In this document: in pieces, positions 1 through 12,922 of the stretch
How positions within the stretch are numbered: position 1 is the stretch's first letter
Layout of the letters: every line of letters begins with the position of its first letter
Assembly (NCBI GenBank): GCA_014058105.1
Contig: JACGCM010002742.1
Span: forward strand, 496,001-560,000
Direction of reading: 5' to 3'
DNA length: 64,000 nt
DNA from: Kingdonia uniflora
Taxonomy: Eukaryota > Streptophyta > Magnoliopsida > Ranunculales > Circaeasteraceae
Translations under genes and position numbers: made by a program
The notes under the pieces: generated by a model
The model's input: the letters and a program-made list of their open reading frames with translations, nothing else
Told to the model about the DNA's origin: nothing
Database searches by the model: none

Positions 1-12
1 ATCTTAAAAATG

Positions 13-1022
13 ATGCAATCTCGCAAACGTGTTGATGGTACCAGAGCTTTACCAAATTGCGATCAAAAGCATCGAAGTGGTTCGAAATCCGTACTGGTCA
101 AAAATTTAAACCGGGAGTATTGCGATTTGTTTGGTAACTATCCGAGCATGCATTTGGTCGAAGTGAAACTCTAAAAAATAATCCTACCTCTCAATAGACT
201 TACCGGTAACCAAGCTTCTCGGAATTGTAATCTAAAGCCTCGGAGAGGTACAAAATCAGTACCGGTCAAAAATTCAAACCTGGAGTATTGCGATTCATTT
301 GATAACTATTTTTGAATGGATTTTGGCAAAACGAAACTCTTAAAAATGATCCAACCTATCGAACGACTTACCGGTAGCCAAGCTTCTCTTAATAACGATC
401 TAAAGCATTGGAGAGGTACAAAATACGTAACGGCCAAAAGTTCAAACCGGGAGTATTGCGATTCATTTGGTTACTATTCTAGCATGCATTTGTAGGAAAA
501 AAAAACCTCTTTAAAATGATCCAACCTCTCAAACGACTTTCCGCCAGCAAGGCTTCTCTGAATAGCGATCTAAAGCATCTGTGAGGTACAAAATTGGTAT
601 CGGTTATAAATTCAAACCGGGATTATAGCGATCCATTTGGTAACAATCCTAGAAAAATTTTTGTCTAAACGAAATACTTAAAAAATATCCAAACTCACAA
701 ACGAGCTGCTGGTAGCGAAACTTCCCCGAATTGCGATATAAAACATCGGAAAGGTGCGAAATCCATACCGGTCAAAAATTCAAATCGGGAGTATATTGAT
801 TCTTTTAGAGGCATTCCTAGCATGTTCTCAGGTATGACAAAACTCATAAAAGCGATCGAACCTCTCAAATGAGTTGTCGGTAGCCAAGCTTCTCCGAATT
901 TTGATTTAAAGCACTGGAGAGGTACAAAATCCATTATTTTCTGAAACACAAACCGGGAGTATTGCAATTCATTTGGGAACAATCCTGGCATGTTGTCGGG
1001 CGATACAAAACTCTTAAAAATA
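13..1022 (+). repeat. Six-monomer HOR cassette A-B2-C-O-K-Q, copy 1
   Basis: Anchors at 13, 181, 349, 519, 687 and 855, with the next A unit at 1023. The block is 1010 bp, six monomers plus two bases. The class order A, B2, C, O, K, Q is read from the motifs after each anchor. The first monomer is cut by the window edge upstream of base 1. Confidence 0.8.
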
Positions 1023-2565
1023 ATCCAATCTCACAAATGTGTTACCTGCTGCAAAGCTTCACCGAATTACGATCTAAAGCATCATAGAGGTACGAAATCT
1101 GTACCGGACAAAAATTCAAACCGGCAGTATTGCGATTCATTTTGTAACTATTTGTGCATGTATTTGGTCGAAGTAGAACTATAAAAAATGATCCAAACTC
1201 TCAAACGACTAACCAGTTGAGAAGCTTCTATGAATAGTGATCTAAAGCATCGCAGAGGTACGAAATCCGATCGGTCAAAAAATTAAACTGGGAGTATTGT
1301 AATTCATTTAGGAAATATCCTATTATGGATTTTGCTGAAACAAAACACATAACAACGATCCAACCTAACGAACGACTTGCCGGTAGCTAACCTTCTCTGA
1401 ATAGCGATCTAAAGCATCGTAGAGGTACAAAATCTGTACCTGTAAAAAATTCAAACCGGGATTATTGCGATTCATTTGGTAATAATCCTAACATATTGAC
1501 AGTCAAAATCAAAAACTTAAATATGATCCAACCCCTCTAATGACTTGTCGGTAGCCAAGCTTCTCAAAATTGCGATCTAAAGCATCGGAGAGGTACAAAA
1601 TCAGTACAGGTCAAAAATTCAAACCGGGAGTATTGCAATTAATTTGGTAACTATCCTAGCATGGCGATTTAAACGACCTCTCAAACGACCTCTCAAAAAT
1701 TCAAACCGGGAGTATTCCAAAATGAACCGACCTCTCAAACGACTTGCCGCCGGCAAAGCTTCTCGGAATGGCGATTTAAAGCATCGGAAAGGTACGAAAC
1801 CTATACCGGTCAAAAGTTCATACAGGGAGTATTGCGATTCATATGGTAACTATCCGAGCATGCATTTGGTCAAAGTGAAACTCTTAAAAATTATCCAACC
1901 TTTCAAACAACTTGACGGTAGCCAAGCTTCGCAGAATTGTAAATCTTAAGCATCGGAAAGGTACAAAATCTGTACTGGTCTAAAATGTAAACCTGGAGTA
2001 TTGCGAATCATTTGGTAACTATCCTAGAATTGATTTTGATGGAACAAAATACTTAAAAATGATCCAACCTATCGAACGACTTGCCGGTAGCCAGGCATCT
2101 CTGAATAGTGATCTAAAGCATCAGAGAGGTACAAAATTCGTACCGGTCAAAAATTCAAACCGGGAGCATAGCGATTCATTTGGTAACAATCCTTGCATGT
2201 TTTTAGTCAAAACGAAACTCTTAAAAAATATCCAAATACTTAAACGAGTTGCTGGTAGCGAAACTTTCCCGAATTGCGATATAAAGCATCGAGATGGTAT
2301 GAAATCCGTACCGGTCTAAAATTCAAATCGGATGAATATTTATTCATTTAGAAGCATTTTTATCATGTTGTCAGGCATGACAAAGCACATAAAAGCGATT
2401 AAACCTCTCAAATGAGTTGCCCGTAGCCAAGCTTCTCCGAATTACTATCTAAAGCACCGGAGAGGTACAAAACCCATTCTGTTATAAAACTCAACCTGGG
2501 AGTATTGCGATTCATTTTGGAACAATCCTAAAATGTTGTCGGGCGATACAAAGCTCTTAAAAATG
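1023..2565 (+). repeat. Irregular nine-monomer block A-b-c-d-n-B2-C-K-Q
   Basis: Anchors at 1023, 1191, 1358, 1526, 1725, 1893, 2062, 2230 and 2398. Between 1526 and 1725 the spacing is 199 bp instead of 168, because of a local rearrangement at 1661-1720. The O unit expected between C and K is missing. Confidence 0.7.
1661..1724 (+). repeat. Rearranged monomer with 12-bp tandem duplication
   Basis: The string AAACGACCTCTC is present twice in direct tandem at 1671-1682 and 1683-1694. It is followed by AAAAATTCAAACCGGGAGTA, which belongs to a different part of the monomer. The unit is therefore about 31 bp too long and scrambled. It then joins an n-type monomer. Confidence 0.75.
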
Positions 2566-3573
2566 TTCCAATCTCCCAAACGTATTGCCGGTGACAAAGC
2601 TTCACCGAATTGCGATCTAATGCATCGTTGAACTACGAAATCCGTACCGGTCAGAAATTCAAACTGGGTGTAATCCGATTCATTTGGTAACTATCCGAGC
2701 ATGTATTTGGTCAAAGTGAAACTCTTAAAAATTATCCAACATTTCAAACGACTTGCCGGCAGCCAAGCTTCTCAGAATTGTAATCTTAGGCATCGGTGAG
2801 GTACAAAATCCGTACCGTTCAAAAATGCAAACCTGGAGTATTGCGATTCATTTGGTAACTATCCAAGAATGGATTTTGACGAAACGAATCACTTAAAAGT
2901 GATCCAACCTATCGAACGACTTGCCGGTAGCCAAGCTTTTCAGAATAGCGAGCAAAAGTATCGGGGAGGTAATAAATCCGTACCGGTCAAAAGTGAAAAC
3001 CGGGAGTATTGCAATTCATTTTGTAACTATCCTAGCATGCTTTTGGTCGTAACGAAACTCTTTAAAATGATCAAACCTCACAAACGACTTTCCGCCGGCA
3101 AAGCTTATCTGAATTGCGATCTAAAGCATCTGTGAGGTACGAAATCGCTACTGGTCATAAATTCAAGCTGGGATTAAAACGATTCATTTGGTAACAATCC
3201 TAGCATGTTTTCGGTCTAAACAAAACTCTTAAAAAATATCCAAACGCTCAAACGATTTACTGGTTGAGAAACTTCTCCGAATTGCGATATAAAGCATCGG
3301 GAAGGTTCAAAATCCGTACCGATCAAAAATTCAAATCAGGAGTATATCGATTCTTTTAGAAGCATTCCAAGCATGTTGTCAGGCATGACAAAACTCATAA
3401 AAGCGATCGAACCTCTCATATGAGCTGTCGGTAGCCAAGCTTCTCTGAATTTCTATCTAAAGCACTGGAGGATTACAAAATCCATTATGTTCTGAAACAC
3501 AAACCGGGAGTATTGCGATTTATTTGGGAACAATCCAGACATGTTGTCAAGCGATACAAAACTCTTAAAAATA
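2566..3573 (+). repeat. Six-monomer HOR cassette A-B2-C-O-K-Q, copy 2
   Basis: Anchors at 2566, 2734, 2902, 3070, 3238 and 3406, with the next A at 3574. Every spacing is exactly 168 bp, total 1008 bp. Class order is the same as in the block at 13-1022. Confidence 0.82.
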
Positions 3574-4910
3574 ATCCAATCTCACAAATGTGTTAACTGC
3601 AGCAAAGCTTCACCGAATTGCAATTTAAAACATCAAAGAGGTACGAAATCCGTACCAGTCAAAAATTTAAACCGAAATTATTGCGATTCCTTTTATAACT
3701 ATTCGTGCATGTATTTCGTCGAAGTAAAACTCTATAAAACGATCCAAACTCTCAAACGACTTACCGGTAGCAAATCTTCTATTAATAACGATCTAAGGCA
3801 TCGGAGAGGAACGATATCCGGATCTGTCAAAAAATCAATCTGGGAGTATTGTAAATCATTTAGTAAATATCCTAGCATGGATTTTTTCGAAACGAAACTC
3901 ATAAAAGCGATCCAACCTATCGAACGACTTGCCGGTTGCCAAGTTTCCCTGAATAGCGGTCGAAAGCATTAGAGAGGCACAAAATCCGTACCGGTCAAAA
4001 ATTCAAACTACGAGTATTGCGATTCATTTTGAAACAATCCTAGCAAATTGGCAATAAAAACAAAACTCTTAAATATGATCTAACCTCTCTAACGACTTGC
4101 CGACAGCCAAGCTTCTCAGAATTGCGATCTAAAGCATCGGAGAGGTACAAAATCAGTACCGGTCAAAAATTCAAACCGGGAGTATTGCGATTCATTTGGA
4201 AACTATCCTTGCAAGTATTTGGTAGTTAATTTTTTTTTAAAATCAATCCAACCTATCAAACGACTTTCCTGTAGTAAAGCTTCTCTAAATAGCGATTTAA
4301 AGCATCGGAGAGGTTCGAAATCCGTACCAGTCAAAAGTTCGAACTGGGAGTATTGTGATTTATTTGGAAACTATCCTAGCTATAATTTGGTCAAAACGAA
4401 ACTAATTAAATTGTTCCAACCACTCAAGTGACTTGACGCCTACAAAGCTTCTCTGAATAACGATTTAAAGCATTTTTGAGGAGCGAAATCGGTACCGGTT
4501 CAAACCGGCATTATAGCGATTCATTTGGCAACAATCCTAGCATGTTTTCGATCTAACTGAAGCTCTTAAAAAATAACCAAACATTCAAACGAGTTCCTGG
4601 TAGCGAAACTTCTCTGAATTGGGATATAAGCATCGGGAAGGTACGAAATTCGTACCTGTCAAAAATTCTATCCGGGTGTATATCTATTCATTTAGAAGCA
4701 TTCCTATCATGTTGTCAGGCATGAAAAAGCTCATAAAAGCCATCGAACCTCAGGAATGAGTTGCCAGTAGCCAAGCGTCTCCGAATTACTATCAAAAGCA
4801 CCGGAGAGGTACAAAACCCCATTATGTTATAAAACTCAATCTGGGAGTAATGCGATTCATTTTGGAACAATCCTAACATGTGGTCGGGCGATACAAATCT
4901 CTTAAAAATG
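3574..4910 (+). repeat. Eight-monomer block A-b-c-d-e-O-K-Q
   Basis: Anchors start at 3574, 3742, 3910, 4078, 4246 and 4415, followed by K and Q units. The total is 1337 bp, about eight monomers. The order a-b-c-d-e matches the start of the 17-mer cassette, but the block then jumps directly to O-K-Q. Confidence 0.65.
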
Positions 4911-5246
4911 TTTTAATATCTCAAATGTGTAGCCGGTAGCAAAGCTTCACCGAATTGCTGTTTTAAGCATCGGAGAGGTACGAAATCCGTACCGGTCAAA
5001 AGTTCAAGCTAGGAGTGTATCGATTCATTTAGGAGCTTTCCTAGCATGTTGTCAGGAATGAAAAAACTTAAAAAAGCGATCGATCCTCTCAAATAAGTTG
5101 CCGGTAGGCAACCTTCTTCGAATTACTATCTAAAGCAACGGTGAGGTACAAAATCCGTTCTGTTCTAAATTTAAAACCGGGAGTAATGTGATTCATTTGG
5201 GAACAATCCTATCATGTTGTCGGGAGATACTAAACTCTAAAAAATG
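4911..5246 (+). repeat. Two-monomer block: A/K hybrid plus Q
   Basis: The block is exactly 336 bp. The first unit starts as class A (CAAAGCTTCACCGAATTGC) but ends as class K (GAGTGTATCGATTCATTTAG), so it is a hybrid made in register. A Q unit follows, with anchor near 5084. Confidence 0.65.
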
Positions 5247-6188
5247 ATCCAATCTCTCAAACGCGTTGCCGGTAGCATAGCTACACCGAATTGCGATCTA
5301 AAGCGTTGGAGAGGCTCGAAATTCGTACCAATAAAAAATTCAAACCGGGAGTATTGCGATTCAAACGACTTGCCGGCAGCCATGCTTCACAGAATTGCGA
5401 TCTAATACATCGGAGAGGTATAAAATCCGTACCGGTCAAAAATTCAAATCGGGAGTATTACGATTCATTTGGAAACTATCCTAGCAAGTATTTGGTCGAA
5501 ACAAAACTCTAAAAAGTGATCCAACTTGTCAAACGACTTAGCTATAGCAAAGCTTCTCTGAAATGCGATTTAAAGCATCAGAGAGGTTCGAAATCCATAA
5601 AGGTCTAAAGTTCAAGCCAGGAGTATTGTGATTTATTTGGTAACTATCCTAGCATGTATTTGGTCGAAACGAAACTCCTTAAAATGAACCAACCTCTCAA
5701 ACGACTTGCCGCCAGCAAAGCATCTCTGAATTGCGATCTAAAGAATCTGTGAGGTGCAAAATCGATACCGTCCATAAATTCAAACTGGGATTATAGCGAT
5801 TTATTTGGTAACAATCCTAACATGTTTTCGGTCTAAACGAAACACTTAAAAAATATTCAAACTCTCAAACGAGTTGCTGGTTGCGAAACTTTTCCGAATT
5901 GTGATATAATGCATCGGGAAAGTACATAATCCATACCAGTCATAAATTCTAACTGGGACTATCGAAACATTTAGAAACATTCCTAGCATATTGTCAGGCA
6001 AGACAAAACTCATAAAAGCGATCGAACCTCTAAAATGAGTTATCAGTAACCAAGCTTCTCCGAATTACAATCTAAAGCACCGGAGAGGTACAAAATCCAT
6101 TATGTTCTAAAACACAAACCGGGAGTATTTCGATTCATTTGGGAACAATCCTAGCATGTTGTCGGGCGATACAAAACTCTTAAAAATG
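5247..6188 (+). repeat. Shortened six-unit block with internal deletion near 5363
   Basis: The A unit at 5247 runs into GTATTGCGATTCAAACGAC at about 5351-5369. The segment between ATTCA and the AAACGAC that normally follows the anchor is missing, roughly 64 bp. Later anchors at 5519 (e), 5687 (O), 5855 (K) and about 6022 (Q) are regular. The total is 942 bp, against 1008 bp for six full units. Confidence 0.7.
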
Positions 6189-7186
6189 ATCCAATCTCTC
6201 AAACGTGTCGCCGGTAGCAAAGCTTCACCGAATTGCTATCTAAATCATTGTAGAGGTAATAAATCCGTACCGGTCTAAAATTAAAACCGGGAATAATGCA
6301 ATTCATTTGGTAACTATCCGAGCATATATTTGGTCGAAGTGAAACTCTAAATAACGTTCCAAACTCTCAAACAACTTACCGGTAGCAAAGCATCTCAGAA
6401 TTGCGATCTAAAGCATCGGAGAGGTACAAAATCCGTATTGGTCAAAAAATCAAACCGGGGGTATTGCAATTCAATTGGTAAATATCCTAGCATGGATTTT
6501 GTCGAAATGAATCTCATAAAAGCGATCCAATTTATCGAACGACTTGCCGGTAGCCAAGCTTCTCTTAATAGCGATCTAAAGCATTAGAGAGGTACAAAAT
6601 CCGTACCGGTCAAAAATTTGTATTGCGATTCATTTGGTAAAAGTCCTAGCATATTGACATTCAAAACGAAACTCTTAAATATGATCCAGCCTCTCTAACG
6701 ACTTGCCGGCAGCCAAGCTTCTTAGAATTGCGATCTAAAGCATCGGAGAGGTACAAAATCGGTACCGGTCATAAAATCTTGCCGAGATTATAGTAATTCA
6801 TTTGGTAACAATCCTAGCATGTTTTCGGTCTAAATAAAACTTTAAAAAATATCTAAACTCTCAAACGAGTTGCTGGTAGCAAAACTTCTCCAAATTGCGA
6901 TATAAAGCATCGGGAAGGTACGAAATCCATATCGTTCAAAAAATCAAACAAGGAGTATATCGATTCATTTAGAAGCATTCCTATCATGTTGTCAGTCATT
7001 ACAAAACTCATAAAAGCGATCGAACCTCTCAAATGAGTTGCCGGTAGCCAAGCTTCTCCGAATTACTATCTAAAGCACCGAAGAGGTACAAAATCCATTC
7101 TATTCTAAAACATAAAACGGAAGTATTGCGATTCATTTGGGAACAATCCAAGCATGTTTTCAAGTGGTACCAAACTTTTAAAAATT
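6189..7186 (+). repeat. Six-monomer block A-b-c-d/O-K-Q
   Basis: A starts at 6189, and b and c follow at 168-bp spacing. The d unit changes into an O-type ending (GGTACCGGTCATAAAATCTT) near 6760-6780, then K and Q follow. The total of 998 bp is close to six monomers. Confidence 0.65.
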
Positions 7187-8021
7187 ATCCAATTTCAAAA
7201 ACGTCTTGCCGGAAATAAAGCTTCACCAAATTTCGATCTAAAGCATCGGAGAGGTACGAAATCCGTAGCGGTCAAAAATTCAAACCGGCAATATTGTGAT
7301 TCATTTAGAAACTATCCTAACAAGTATTTCGTCGAAAGAAAACTCATAAAAGCGATCCAACCTATCAAACGACTTGGCGATAGCAAAGCTTCTCTAAAAT
7401 ACAATTTAAAGCATCAGATAGGTTCGAAATCCGTACCGGTCAAAAGTTCAAACCGGGAGTATTGCGATTCATTTGGTAACTATCCTAGCATATATTTGGC
7501 CAAAACGAAGCTCTTTAAAATGATCCAACCTCTCAAACGACTTGCCGCCAGCAAAGTTTCTCTGAATTGCGATCTAAAGCATCTGCGAGGTGCAAAATCA
7601 ATACCGGCCATAAATTCAAACCTGGAATATAGCGATTTATTTTCTAACAATCTTAGCTTGTTTCGGTCTAAACAAAATTCTTAAAAAATATTCAAACTCT
7701 CAAACGTGTTGCTGGTTGCGAAACTTCTCCGAATTGTGAAATAAAGCATCAGTACGAAATCCATACCAGTCATAAATTTAAACTGGGAATATATCGATAC
7801 ATTTAGAAGCATTCCTAGCATATTGTCAGGCATGAAAAAACTCATAAAAGCGATCGAACCTCCCAAATGAGTTGACGGTAGTCAAGCTTCTCCGAATTAT
7901 TATCTAAAGCACCGGAGAGGTACAAAATCCTTTCTATTCTAAAACACAAACCGGGAGTATTGCGATTCATTTGGGAACAATCCTAGCATGTTTTTCAGGT
8001 TGTACCAAACTTATAAAAATT
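7187..8021 (+). repeat. Five-monomer HOR A-e-O-K-Q, first tandem copy
   Basis: Anchors at 7187 (A), 7356 (e), 7524 (O), then K and Q, 835 bp in all. It shares rare variants with the next block, such as CAAACGACTTGGCGATAGC in the e unit and GTTGCTGGTTGCGAAAC in K. An open frame of 176 codons covers 7154-7684. It is a by-product of the repeat (168 is divisible by 3) and not evidence of a gene. Confidence 0.75.
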
Positions 8022-8860
8022 ATCCAATCTCTAAAACGTGTTGCCAGAATTAAAGCTTTACCGAATTTCGATCTGAAGCATCGGGGAGGTACAAAATCCA
8101 TATGGTTCAAAAATTCAAGCCGACAGTATTGTGATTCATTTAGAAACTATCCTAGCAAGTATTTTTTTGAAACAAAGCTCATAAAAGTGATCCAACCTGT
8201 CAAACGACTTGGCGATAGCAAAGCTTCTCTAAAATGCGATTTAAAACATCGGATAGGCTCGAAATTTGTACCGGTCAAAAGTTTAAACCGGGAGTAATGC
8301 GATTCATTTGGTAACTATCCTAGCATGTATTTGGCCAAGACGAAACTCTTTAAAATGATCCAACCTCCCAAACGACTTGCCGCCAGCAAAATTTCTATGA
8401 ATTGCGATCTAAAGCATCTGCGAGGTACAAAATCAATACCGGCCATAAATTCAAACCAGGAATATAGCGATTCATTTGGTAACAATCCTAGCTTGTTTTT
8501 GGTCTAAACGAAACTCTTAAAAAATATTCAAACTCTCAAACGAGTTGTTGGTTGCGAAACTTCTCTGAATTTTAAAATAAAACATCGAGAAGGTACGAAA
8601 TCCATACCAGTCATAAATTCAAACTGGGAGTATATCGATACATTTTGAAGCATTCCTTGCATATTGTCAGGCATGACAAAACTCATAAAAGCAATCGAAC
8701 CTCTCAAATTAGTTATCAGTAGCCAAGCTTCCCCAAATTATAATCTAAAGTACTGGAGAGGTACAAAATCCATTCTGTTCTAAAACACAAACCAGGAGTA
8801 TTGCGATTCATTTGGGAACAATCCTAGCATGTTGTTGGAAGATACAAAACTCTAAAAATG
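8022..8860 (+). repeat. Five-monomer HOR A-e-O-K-Q, second tandem copy
   Basis: 839 bp with the same class order as 7187-8021 and the same private variants (CGACTTGGCGATAGCAAAGC, GTTGTTGGTTGCGAAAC). This indicates a tandem duplication of a five-unit block. Confidence 0.75.
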
Positions 8861-9562
8861 ATCCAATCTCTCAAATGTTTCATTGGTAGCAAGGCTTCAC
8901 CGAATTGCGATCTAAAGCATCGTAGTGGTACGAAATCCGTACCGTTCAAAAATTAATACCGGGAATATTGCGATTCATTTGGTAACTATCCGAGCATGTA
9001 GTTGGTCGAAGTGAAACACTAAAAAATGTTCCAAACTCTCAAATGACTTACCGGTAGCAAAGCTTTTCTGAATTGCGATCTAAAGCATCGGAGAGGTACG
9101 AAATCCGTATCGGTCAAAAAATCAAACCGGGAGTATTGCAATTCAATTGGTAAATATCCTAGCATGGATTTTGTCGAAACAAAACTCATAAAAGCGATCC
9201 AACCAATTGAACTACTTTCCGGTAGCCAAGCGTCTCTCAAACGAGTTGCTGGTTGTGAAACTTCTCCGAATTGAGAAATAAAACACCGGGAAGGTACGAA
9301 ATCCATACCGGTCAAAAATTCAAACCGGGAGTATATCGATTCATTTAGAAGCATTCCTAGCATCTTGTCAGGCATGAAAAAACTCATAAAAGCGTTTGAA
9401 CCTCTCAAATGAGTTGTCGGTAGCCAAGCTTCTCAGAATTACTATCTAAAGCACCGGAGAGGTACAAAATCCATTCTATTCTAAAGCACAAACCGGGAGT
9501 ATTGCGATTCATTTGGGAACATTCCTAGCATGTTTTCAGGTGGTGCAAAACTTTTAAAAATG
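8861..9562 (+). repeat. Shortened A-b-c/K-Q block with c-to-K fusion
   Basis: A c unit (anchor about 9197, CCAATTGAACTACTTTCC) runs directly into a K unit at about 9232-9240, reading AAGCGTCTCTCAAACGAG. The block is 702 bp, about 138 bp short of five monomers. The break points share the short string TCT/CTC. Confidence 0.7.
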
Positions 9563-11244
9563 ATCCAATCTCTCAAATGTGTTGTTGGAATCAAAGCTTC
9601 ACCGAATTGCGATCTAAAGCATCGGAGAGGTACGAAATCCATATTGGTCAAAAAATCAAGTCGGGAGTATTGTAATTCATTTGGTAAATATCCTAGCATG
9701 GATTTTGTCGATACGAAACTCCTAAAAATGATCTAACCTATCGAACGACTAATCGGTAGCCAAGCTTCTCTGAATTGCTATCTAATGTATCGGGGAGGTA
9801 CAATATCCGTACCGGTCATAAATTCAAACCAGGAGTATTTCGATTCATATTTTAACAATCCTAAGAACTATTTGGTCAAAACGAAACTCTTAAAAATGAT
9901 CCAACCTGTCAAACAACTTGCCGGTAGCAAAGATTCTCTGAATAGCGATTTAAAGCATCCGAGAGGTTCGAAATTCGTACCGGTCAAAAGTTGAAACCGG
10001 GAGTATTGCGATTCATTTAGTAGCTATCCTAACATGTATTTGGACAAAACGAAACTCTTTAGAATGATCCAACCTCTCAAACGACTTGCCGCCAGCAAGC
10101 AAAGCTTCTCTGAATAGCAATCTAAAACATTTTTGAGGAACGAAATCGGTACCGGTCATAAATTCAAACTAGGATTATAGCGATGGATTTGGTAAAAATC
10201 CTAGCATGTTTTCGGTCTTAACAAAACTCTTAAAAAATACCCAAACTCTAAAGCGAGTTGCTGATAGTGAAACTTCTCCGAGTTACGATTTAAAGCATCG
10301 GGAAGGTACGAAATCCGTATTGGTGAAAAATTCAAACCGGGAGTATATCGATTCATTTAGGAGCATTTCTAGCATGTCGTCTGGAATGACAAAAATCATA
10401 AAAGCGATCGAACCACTCAAATGAGTTTCCGGTAGCCAAGCTTCTCCGAATTGCTATCTAAACCACCGGAGAGGTACAAAATCTGTTCAGTTCTAAAATT
10501 CAAAGCGGGTGTATTGCGATTCATTTGGGAACAATCTTAGAATATTTGGTCGAAACGAAACTTTTTAAAACGATCCAAACTCCCAAAGGACTTGAAGGTT
10601 GCCAAGCTTCTCTGAATAGCGATTTAAAGCATCGGAGATGTACGAAATCCGTACCAGTCAAAAGTTCAGACCGGGAGTATTGCGATTCATTTGGTAACTA
10701 TCCTAGCATGTATTTGGCCAAAATGAAACTCTTTAAAATGATTCAGCCTCTCAAACGAAATGCCGTCATGTAAGCTTCTATGAATAGCGATCTAAAGCAT
10801 CTGTGAGGTACGAAATCGGTACCGGTCATAAATTCAAATCAGGATTATAGCGATTCATTTGAAAACAATCCTAGCATGTTTTCGGTCTAAACGAAACCCT
10901 TATAAAATATCTAAACTCTCAAGCGAGTTGCTGATAGCGAGTCTTCTCGGAATTACTATCGAAAGCATCGGGAAGGTACGAAATCCGTACTTGTCAAAAA
11001 TTCAAACTGGGAGTATATCGATTCATTTAGGGGAATTCCTAGCATGATGTCAGGCATGAAAAAACTCATATAAGCGATCGAACCTCTCAAATGAGTTGCC
11101 GGTAGCCAAGCTTCTCCGAATTACTATTTAAAGCACCGGAGAGGTACAAAATCCATTATGTTCTATAACTCAAACCGGGTGTATTAGGATTCATTTGGGA
11201 ACAATCTTTGCATGTTGTCGGGCGATACAAAATACTTGAAAATA
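9563..11244 (+). repeat. Ten-monomer block A-c-e-O-K-Q-m-O-K-Q
   Basis: 1682 bp, ten monomers within two bases. Units include A at 9563, c near 9731, e near 9900, O near 10068, K, Q, an m-like unit (CAAACTCCCAAAGGACTTG, near 10573), O near 10740, K near 10908 and Q near 11077. The O-K-Q triplet occurs twice. Confidence 0.65.
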
Positions 11245-11914
11245 ATCCAATTTCTCAAACGCGTTGTCGGTATTAAAGCTTCACCGAATTGCGATCTAAA
11301 GCATCAGAGAGGTACGAAATCCGTACCGGTCAAAAATTCAAACCGGGAGTATTCTAATTAATTTGAATACTATCCGAGCATGTATTTGGTCGAAGTGAAT
11401 CTCCTAAAACAATCCAACCGCTCAAATGACTTGTCGGTAGCCAAGATTCTCAGAATTGTAATCTAAACCATCGGAGAGGAACAAAATCCGTACCGGTCAA
11501 AAATTTAAGCCGGAGTATTGCGATTCATTTGGTAGCAATCCTTGCATATTGTCAGTCAAAGCGAAACTCTTAAATATGATCCAACTTCTTTAGCGACTTG
11601 CCAGTAGCCAGGCTTCTTAGAATTGCGATATAAAACATCAGAGAAGTACAAAATTCGTACCGGACAAAAATTCTAGCCGGGAGTATTGTGATTCAATTGG
11701 TAACAATCCTAGCATATTGCCAATCAAAGTGAAACTCTTAAATATGATTCAACCTCCCTAACGACTTGCCACTAGCCAAGCTTCTTCGAATCACTATCTA
11801 AAGCACCTGAGAGGTACAAATTCTGCTTTGTTTTTAAATTTAAGCCGGGGGCATTGCGATTCATTTGGGAACAATCCTATAATGTTGTCGGGCAATACAA
11901 AACTCTTAATTATA
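11245..11914 (+). repeat. Four-monomer cassette A-B2'-D-D2, copy 1
   Basis: 670 bp. The units are A (11245), B2' (AGAATTGTAATCTAAACC), D (CATATTGTCAGTCAAAGCG then AGCGACTTGCC) and D2 (CTTCTTCGAATCACTATC). It is followed immediately by a six-monomer cassette. Confidence 0.8.
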
Positions 11915-12922
11915 ATAAAATCTCTCAAATGCGTTGCCGGCAGCAAAGCTTCACCGAATTGCGATCTAAATCATCGTAGAGGTACAAATTCTGTACCGAT
12001 CAATAATTCAAACCGGGAGTATTGCGATTCATTTGGTAACTATCCGAGCATATATTTGGTCAAAGTTCAACTCTTTAAAATGATCCAACCTTTCAAACGA
12101 CTTGTCGGTACCCAAGCATCTCAGAAATGTAATATAAAGCATCGGTGAGGTACAAAATTCGTACCGGTCAAAAATTTAAACCTGGAATATTGTGATTTAT
12201 TTGGTAACTATCCAAGCATGGATTTTGTCGAAACAAATCTTTTAAAAATGATCCAACCAATCGAATGACTTGCAGGTTGCCGAGCTTCACAGAATAGAGA
12301 TCTAATGCATCGAAGAGGTACAAAATCCGTACCGGTCAGAAGTTCATACCGGGAGTATTGCAATTAATTTGGTAACTATTTTAGCATGTATTTGGTCGAA
12401 ACGAAACATTTTAAAATGATCCAACCTCTCAAACGAACTACAGCCTGAAAAGCTTATCTGAATAGCAATCTAAAGCATCTGAGAGGTACGAAATCGGTAC
12501 CGGTCATAAATTCTAGCCGGGATTATAGCGATTCATTAGGTAATAATCCCAGCAATTTTTCGGTTTAAACAAAACTCTTAAAAAATATCCAAACTCTCAA
12601 ACGAGTTGCTGGGAGCGAAGCTTCTCCGAATTTCAATATAAAGCATCGGGAATGTACGAAATCCGTACCAGTCAAAAATTCAAACCGGGAGTATATCGAT
12701 TCATTTAGGAGCATTCCAAGCATGTTGTTAGGCATGACTAAACTTTTAAAAGCGATCAAACCTCTCAAATGAGTTGCCGGCAGCTAAGCTTCTCTGAATT
12801 ATTATCTATAGCACCAGAGAGGTACAAAATAAATTATGTTCTAAAACCTAAACCGGGAGTATTGCGATTCATTTGGGAACAATCCTAGCATGTTGTCGGG
12901 TGATACAAAACTCTTTAAAATG
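11915..12922 (+). repeat. Six-monomer HOR cassette A-B2-C-O-K-Q, copy 3
   Basis: Exactly 1008 bp between the A anchors at 11915 and 12923. The units read A, B2 (near 12083), C (CAACCAATCGAATGACTTGC), O (near 12417), K (near 12585) and Q (near 12753). The first anchor is degenerate (TATAATAAAATCTCTC). Confidence 0.8.

Noticed and set aside
1661..1724. Possible insertion of foreign DNA or a transposon fragment
   Set aside because: All pieces of the abnormal unit are satellite-derived. There is no terminal repeat or target site duplication.
7154..7684. 176-codon open reading frame, the longest in the window
   Set aside because: It spans just over three monomers and reads the same 56-residue period as dozens of other frames. 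It has no start context or known domain, and its length follows from 168 being divisible by three.
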